Below are positions 15,180-18,447 of a stretch of DNA of 18,447 nt, piece by piece; within the stretch, counting starts at the first letter, position 1, and each line of letters starts with the position of its first letter. Made by a program: the position numbers and the translations under genes. Source of the stretch: CAIVAT01 sp964387205. GTDB lineage: Bacteria > Bacteroidota > Bacteroidia > Bacteroidales > FEN-979. Below the pieces are notes generated by a model. It did not search any database and was not told the origin of the DNA. It saw nothing but the letters and a program-made list of their open reading frames with translations. The stretch is taken from NCBI GenBank assembly GCA_964387205.1, contig CAYLVY010000073.1, positions 1 through 18,447 on the forward strand. Reading direction: 5' to 3'.

Positions 15180-17024
15180 ATGAACAGACTTCTTTTATTA
15201 ATTTTGATCTTGATGATATCATCGCTCCGGTCGGGAGCGGGTTTACCTGAAAGGGTTGAACCGCCCTTCTGGTGGATCGGATTCAGACAACCTGCTTTCC
15301 AGTTGATGGTATATGGCACAGAAATCGGAGAATGTACGGTTATGACCGATTATCCCGGTTTCATCATCCGGAAAACCCACCGGACCAGTAATCCCAATTA
15401 CCTGTTCGTGGATGTGGAACTAGGACCAAAGGTATTACCGGGAACCGCCACATTAAAGTTTATAAAAGGGAATGCCGCCATCGGAACCTATCAATATGAA
15501 TTGCGGCCACGTAAAAACGGATCGGCTGAACGCAAAAGTTTCACCAGTGCCGATGTGATATACCTGCTCATGCCCGATCGTTTTGCCAATGGCGACCCGT
15601 CCAATGATACCGCTCCGCTTATGAAAGAAGGGGTTGAACGTTCCAACCAGCACGGCCGGCATGGCGGTGATATCAGGGGTATCATCAACCATATCGGTTA
15701 CCTGAAAGACCTGGGCATCTCCGCTGTCTGGATCAACCCGTTACTGGAGAACAACCAGGAGAATTACTCCTATCACGGATACAGTACCACTGATTTTTAT
15801 AAAGTGGACCCCCGCATCGGAACCAATATGGAGTACGTTGAACTGAGTGAAGCATTGCACCTAAACGGGATTAAACTCATCCAGGACATGATCTTCAACC
15901 ACTGCGGCAGTGATCACTGGTGGATGAAAGATCTGCCGGCCGGAGACTGGATCAACCAATGGCCGGAATTCACACGTACCAACTACAGGATCAATACTGT
16001 CAACGACCCCTATGCATCCCGGGCCGATAGCAATCTGTTTATAACAGGATGGTTTGACCGTACCATGCCCGACCTCAACCAGCGCCATCCATTTTTACGC
16101 AACTATCTGATTCAAAACAGCATCTGGTGGATTGAATTTGCCGGACTGGACGGAATAAGGCAGGACACCCATCCCTATCCTTTCAAGGATATGATGGCTG
16201 AATGGGGTCGAAGAATACTTGAAGAGTACCCCGGTTTCAACATCATCGGCGAATGCTGGCTGAATGAGCCCGGATCCGTATCTTATTGGCAGAAAGGGAA
16301 ATGCAACGGCGACGGATACGATTCGCACATTCCGTCCGTTTTTGATTTTCCGCTCTACAATGCTTTGTTTCATTGCTTTATGGAACCTGAAGGTTGGAGT
16401 TCCGGTATCATCCGGCTTCATGACATCCTTGCGCAGGATTTTAACTATCCTGACCCCGGAAATCTGGTGATCTTTGCCGATAACCATGATGTCAACCGTT
16501 ATCTGGATTCACAAGGCGACGATATCCGTGCCATGAAGATGGCCATGGCATTTATTCTGACCACCCGTGGTATCCCTCAGATTTATTATGGTACGGAGAT
16601 ACTTATGACCACCGGGGCGGACAAGGGAGATGGCAATAAGCGGAAGGATTTTCCGGGCGGCTGGAAGGAAGATCCCCGAAACGCATTCACCCGCGCAGGC
16701 AGAACAGAAGCCGAAAACGACATGTTTGACTATTTACGCACACTGATCCGCTGGAGGAACGACAATGATGTCATACACCACGGAAAACTTTCGCATTTCA
16801 TTCCTGACAGCGCAGTCTATGTTTATTTCCGGTATAACCCTGCCAAAACGGTGATGGTGATCATGAACAACCATGAAGGCACAAGACACATCCATCCCGA
16901 TCGATATAAGGAATTCCTCCATCGTTTCAGCAAGGGCAATAATGTGCTCACCGGAGCCACGCTGGATATCAAGCGAAGCTGGACTGTAGAGGGAAAATCT
17001 GCCCAAATCCTTGAACTGAATTAA
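15180..17024 (+). CDS. Periplasmic SusA-like GH13 neopullulanase/cyclomaltodextrinase
   Basis: A 614-residue exported alpha-amylase-family hydrolase. A signal peptide (MNRLLLLILILMISSLRSGA) has no lipobox, so it is probably a soluble periplasmic protein. Residues about 25-115 match the cyclomaltodextrinase N-terminal domain, with PPFWWIGFRQPAFQLMVYG. The barrel has LIQDMIFNHCGSDHWWMKDL (region I), DGIRQDTHPYP with nucleophile Asp329 and Arg327, NIIGECWLNEP with Glu358, and FADNHDVNR with Asp437. A C-terminal beta domain follows, ending VEGKSAQILELN. The motif order and the WWMKDLP stretch closely resemble B. thetaiotaomicron SusA and Flavobacterium cyclomaltodextrinase, which cut maltodextrins, pullulan or cyclodextrins. 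It lies 10 bases after malQ and 11 before the second transporter gene. Substrate preference cannot be set from sequence alone. Confidence 0.93.
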   Translation: MNRLLLLILILMISSLRSGAGLPERVEPPFWWIGFRQPAFQLMVYGTEIGECTVMTDYPGFIIRKTHRTSNPNYLFVDVELGPKVLPGTATLKFIKGNAAIGTYQYELRPRKNGSAERKSFTSADVIYLLMPDRFANGDPSNDTAPLMKEGVERSNQHGRHGGDIRGIINHIGYLKDLGISAVWINPLLENNQENYSYHGYSTTDFYKVDPRIGTNMEYVELSEALHLNGIKLIQDMIFNHCGSDHWWMKDLPAGDWINQWPEFTRTNYRINTVNDPYASRADSNLFITGWFDRTMPDLNQRHPFLRNYLIQNSIWWIEFAGLDGIRQDTHPYPFKDMMAEWGRRILEEYPGFNIIGECWLNEPGSVSYWQKGKCNGDGYDSHIPSVFDFPLYNALFHCFMEPEGWSSGIIRLHDILAQDFNYPDPGNLVIFADNHDVNRYLDSQGDDIRAMKMAMAFILTTRGIPQIYYGTEILMTTGADKGDGNKRKDFPGGWKEDPRNAFTRAGRTEAENDMFDYLRTLIRWRNDNDVIHHGKLSHFIPDSAVYVYFRYNPAKTVMVIMNNHEGTRHIHPDRYKEFLHRFSKGNNVLTGATLDIKRSWTVEGKSAQILELN

Positions 17025-17035
17025 TCAATGGCCCT

Positions 17036-18322
17036 ATGTTACAGATCCAGAAAAAATTAAGCAACACCTTCTACGTGATACTCGGCCTCCCGAGTACCGC
17101 CATGGGCTTTGCCCTGTCGATCCAGATTGCCGTGCTGAGCTGGATCCTGCGAACCCGCTACAACCTCGAAATCCATGAGATCGGTATTGTCTGGGCCGCC
17201 GGGCCCATCGCCGGGATTCTGGGGCAGCCGATCATAGGATTGATCAGTGACAAGGTCTGGTTCTGGGGTGGCCGCCGGAAACCTTTTATAATCCTGGGAG
17301 GAATTCTCGCCGCGCTGATGATCCTGGCCCTGCCCAACATTGGCAGGATTGCCGATTTTTTCGGTATCGCCAGCATCATGGCGGTGGCTATTACCGTGGC
17401 ATTGACCCTCGACCTGGCCATCAATATCAGCTTTAACCCGACCCGTTCCATTATCGCCGATGTTACCCCCGACGGTCAGCCCCGTACCAAAGGATATACA
17501 TGGATGCAATCGATCTCCAACCTCTTTGGCAGCGGAGCCTACCTCATGGGCGCCCTCATCGGCAACTATTTCCTGATTTACGCAGGAGTGCTGATTGTGT
17601 TTCTGTTCTCGGTGGGGCCACTCCTCTTCATTGAAGAACCCAGGGAACTGGCTCCGAAAAAATCTAAAGAGGAGGAGAAGAAGAACATACCCCCCGTTCA
17701 CCACGCCGCCCATAAAACCAATTGGGGGGAGCTGTTCAAACTTTATTTCGCCCATGCTTTCTCCTGGTTGGGAATTCAAACCATGTTCGTCTACATGTTT
17801 GCATTTCTCGAGCAAAAACTCCCGGCCGCGCCAGGTATGGCTACCGATGCATGGAATGCTCAACTCGGAGCGATGATCGGATGGTCCTTTTTCATTCTGA
17901 ATGCCATTGGTGCCATCTGGCCTGCTTTCCTGCTGGAACCTATGGCACGCCGGATCGGCAGGGTGCGGACCCACGCATTGATGGTGGCTATTATGGCCAT
18001 GGGATATCTTGGTATCGTTTTTCTGGCCAAAAGCACCGTCATGCTTTACACCCTCATGGGCGTCCTGACTTTCGGATGGGCCGCCGTCGTCAGCCTTCCC
18101 TTCGCCATCATGTCGGAAAAGGTTGATAAAAGCCGAATGGGATTCTTCATGGGCATCTTCAACCTGTCGGTAGTTTTACCTCAACTGGTCGCGAGCTCCG
18201 TCATCGGATTGGTGATAAACCACGCCGCAGATAAAGCCATGGTCTTCATCATCAGCGGGATATCACTTGCCGTTTCTGCCGGTCTCTGGTTGCTGGTAAA
18301 AGAATCTGCCGAAAAACAATGA
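17036..18322 (+). CDS. SLC45/GPH-type MFS sugar transporter (second of two)
   Basis: A 428-residue, 12-helix carrier, a divergent paralogue of the transporter at 12338-13639. Corresponding motifs are GFALSIQ (GFALQN in the first), AAGPIAGILGQPIIGLISD (APITGMIVQPVVGYFSD), WGGRRKPFIILGG (LGRRRPYFLLGA) and DLAINISFNPTRSIIAD (DASINISMEPFRALVAD). The central cytoplasmic loop is longer and highly charged (APKKSKEEEKKN, about 206-217). The membrane Asp/Arg pair in TM4 and the GRRKP loop support proton-coupled sugar symport. Operon context suggests maltose or maltodextrin, possibly of a different length class from the first carrier. The start MLQIQKKLSNTFYVILGLPS, 11 bases after the SusA-like gene, is unambiguous. 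The partial exported gene follows 19 bases later. Confidence 0.9.
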   Translation: MLQIQKKLSNTFYVILGLPSTAMGFALSIQIAVLSWILRTRYNLEIHEIGIVWAAGPIAGILGQPIIGLISDKVWFWGGRRKPFIILGGILAALMILALPNIGRIADFFGIASIMAVAITVALTLDLAINISFNPTRSIIADVTPDGQPRTKGYTWMQSISNLFGSGAYLMGALIGNYFLIYAGVLIVFLFSVGPLLFIEEPRELAPKKSKEEEKKNIPPVHHAAHKTNWGELFKLYFAHAFSWLGIQTMFVYMFAFLEQKLPAAPGMATDAWNAQLGAMIGWSFFILNAIGAIWPAFLLEPMARRIGRVRTHALMVAIMAMGYLGIVFLAKSTVMLYTLMGVLTFGWAAVVSLPFAIMSEKVDKSRMGFFMGIFNLSVVLPQLVASSVIGLVINHAADKAMVFIISGISLAVSAGLWLLVKESAEKQ

Positions 18323-18341
18323 CCGGTAATCCATTTCGGCC

Positions 18342-18447
18342 ATGAACCGACTCATCCTCCTGTTTGCCCTGACCATCGCCACTTATCATGTGGGTGCTCA
18401 ATCCTTTAAACGGTTCACGGACCGCCTGAACGGATGGGCCATAAATC
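18342..18447 (+). CDS. Start of an exported protein, cut by the right edge
   Basis: An ATG at 18342, 19 bases after the second transporter gene, opens a frame with no stop codon to the window end, giving 35 residues. It begins MNRLILLFALTIATYHVGA followed by QSFKRFTD, a Sec signal peptide with cleavage likely before Gln20 and no lipobox. The mature part visible (QSFKRFTDRLNGWAIN) is too short to assign. Its position makes it the likely fifth gene of the alpha-glucan operon, so it may act in the periplasm or outer membrane on the same substrate. Confidence 0.6.
   Translation, partial: MNRLILLFALTIATYHVGAQSFKRFTDRLNGWAIN

Noticed and set aside
15180..17024. Lipoprotein anchoring of the SusA-like enzyme
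   Set aside because: The signal region has no cysteine at a lipobox position, so a soluble periplasmic product is more likely.
17057..17974. Long 305-codon open frame on the minus strand inside the second carrier
   Set aside because: It is antisense to a well-supported 12-helix transporter. Its Gly/His/Gln-rich translation is what reversed hydrophobic codons give, and it resembles no protein family.
6106..18447. Defence system, phage, insertion sequence or integron
   Set aside because: I looked for transposase or integrase motifs, target-site repeats, nuclease or helicase genes and att-like repeats on both strands and saw none. All well-supported genes are metabolic, transport or envelope types.

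Overview
The window reads as chromosomal DNA from a member of the Bacteroidota, most likely an environmental Bacteroidales-type lineage. Supporting signs are -7 boxes of the TAnnTTTG type upstream of genes, a type IX secretion (T9SS) C-terminal sorting domain, DUF3078 and DUF1599 proteins, a DoxX-type membrane protein like B. thetaiotaomicron BT_3928, and a SusA-like periplasmic GH13 enzyme. I see no tRNA, rRNA, insertion sequence, integrase, CRISPR array or phage gene. Nearly all of the sequence is coding and no gene-free stretch exceeds about 160 bases.

Left block (about 1-5946, all minus strand). In transcription order: a duplicated-domain DUF1599 protein, a DoxX/MauE-like membrane protein with a thioredoxin-like tail, a lone Dpp/Opp-type ABC permease, triosephosphate isomerase (tpiA), ribosomal protein L11 methyltransferase (prmA), and the first 500 residues of a large secreted protein of unknown function that runs off the left edge. 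Overlapping or short junctions suggest one transcription unit, apart from a 62-base gap before tpiA.

Middle block (6076-7812, plus strand). A good Bacteroidota promoter drives mscL, a DUF3078 outer-membrane-type protein, and a 90-residue histidine-rich protein with a C-terminal membrane anchor. A hairpin followed by a T-rich stretch closes the unit.

Right block (7823-18447) is an alpha-glucan/glycogen locus. It encodes a eukaryotic-type glycogen branching enzyme and a T9SS-exported protein with three starch-binding-like repeats and no catalytic domain. On the opposite strand lies a PepE-type dipeptidase. An operon follows: SLC45/GPH-type sugar transporter, short-form MalQ, SusA-like GH13 amylase/cyclomaltodextrinase, a second SLC45/GPH-type transporter, and the start of another exported protein cut by the right edge. 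The inferred flow is surface capture of alpha-glucan, hydrolysis in the periplasm by the SusA-like enzyme, proton-coupled import by the two MFS carriers, reshaping by MalQ in the cytoplasm, and storage as branched glycogen through GlgB. No SusC/SusD pair, SusR regulator, glgA, glgC or glycogen phosphorylase is visible here, so outer-membrane passage must rely on genes outside the window or on a different route.
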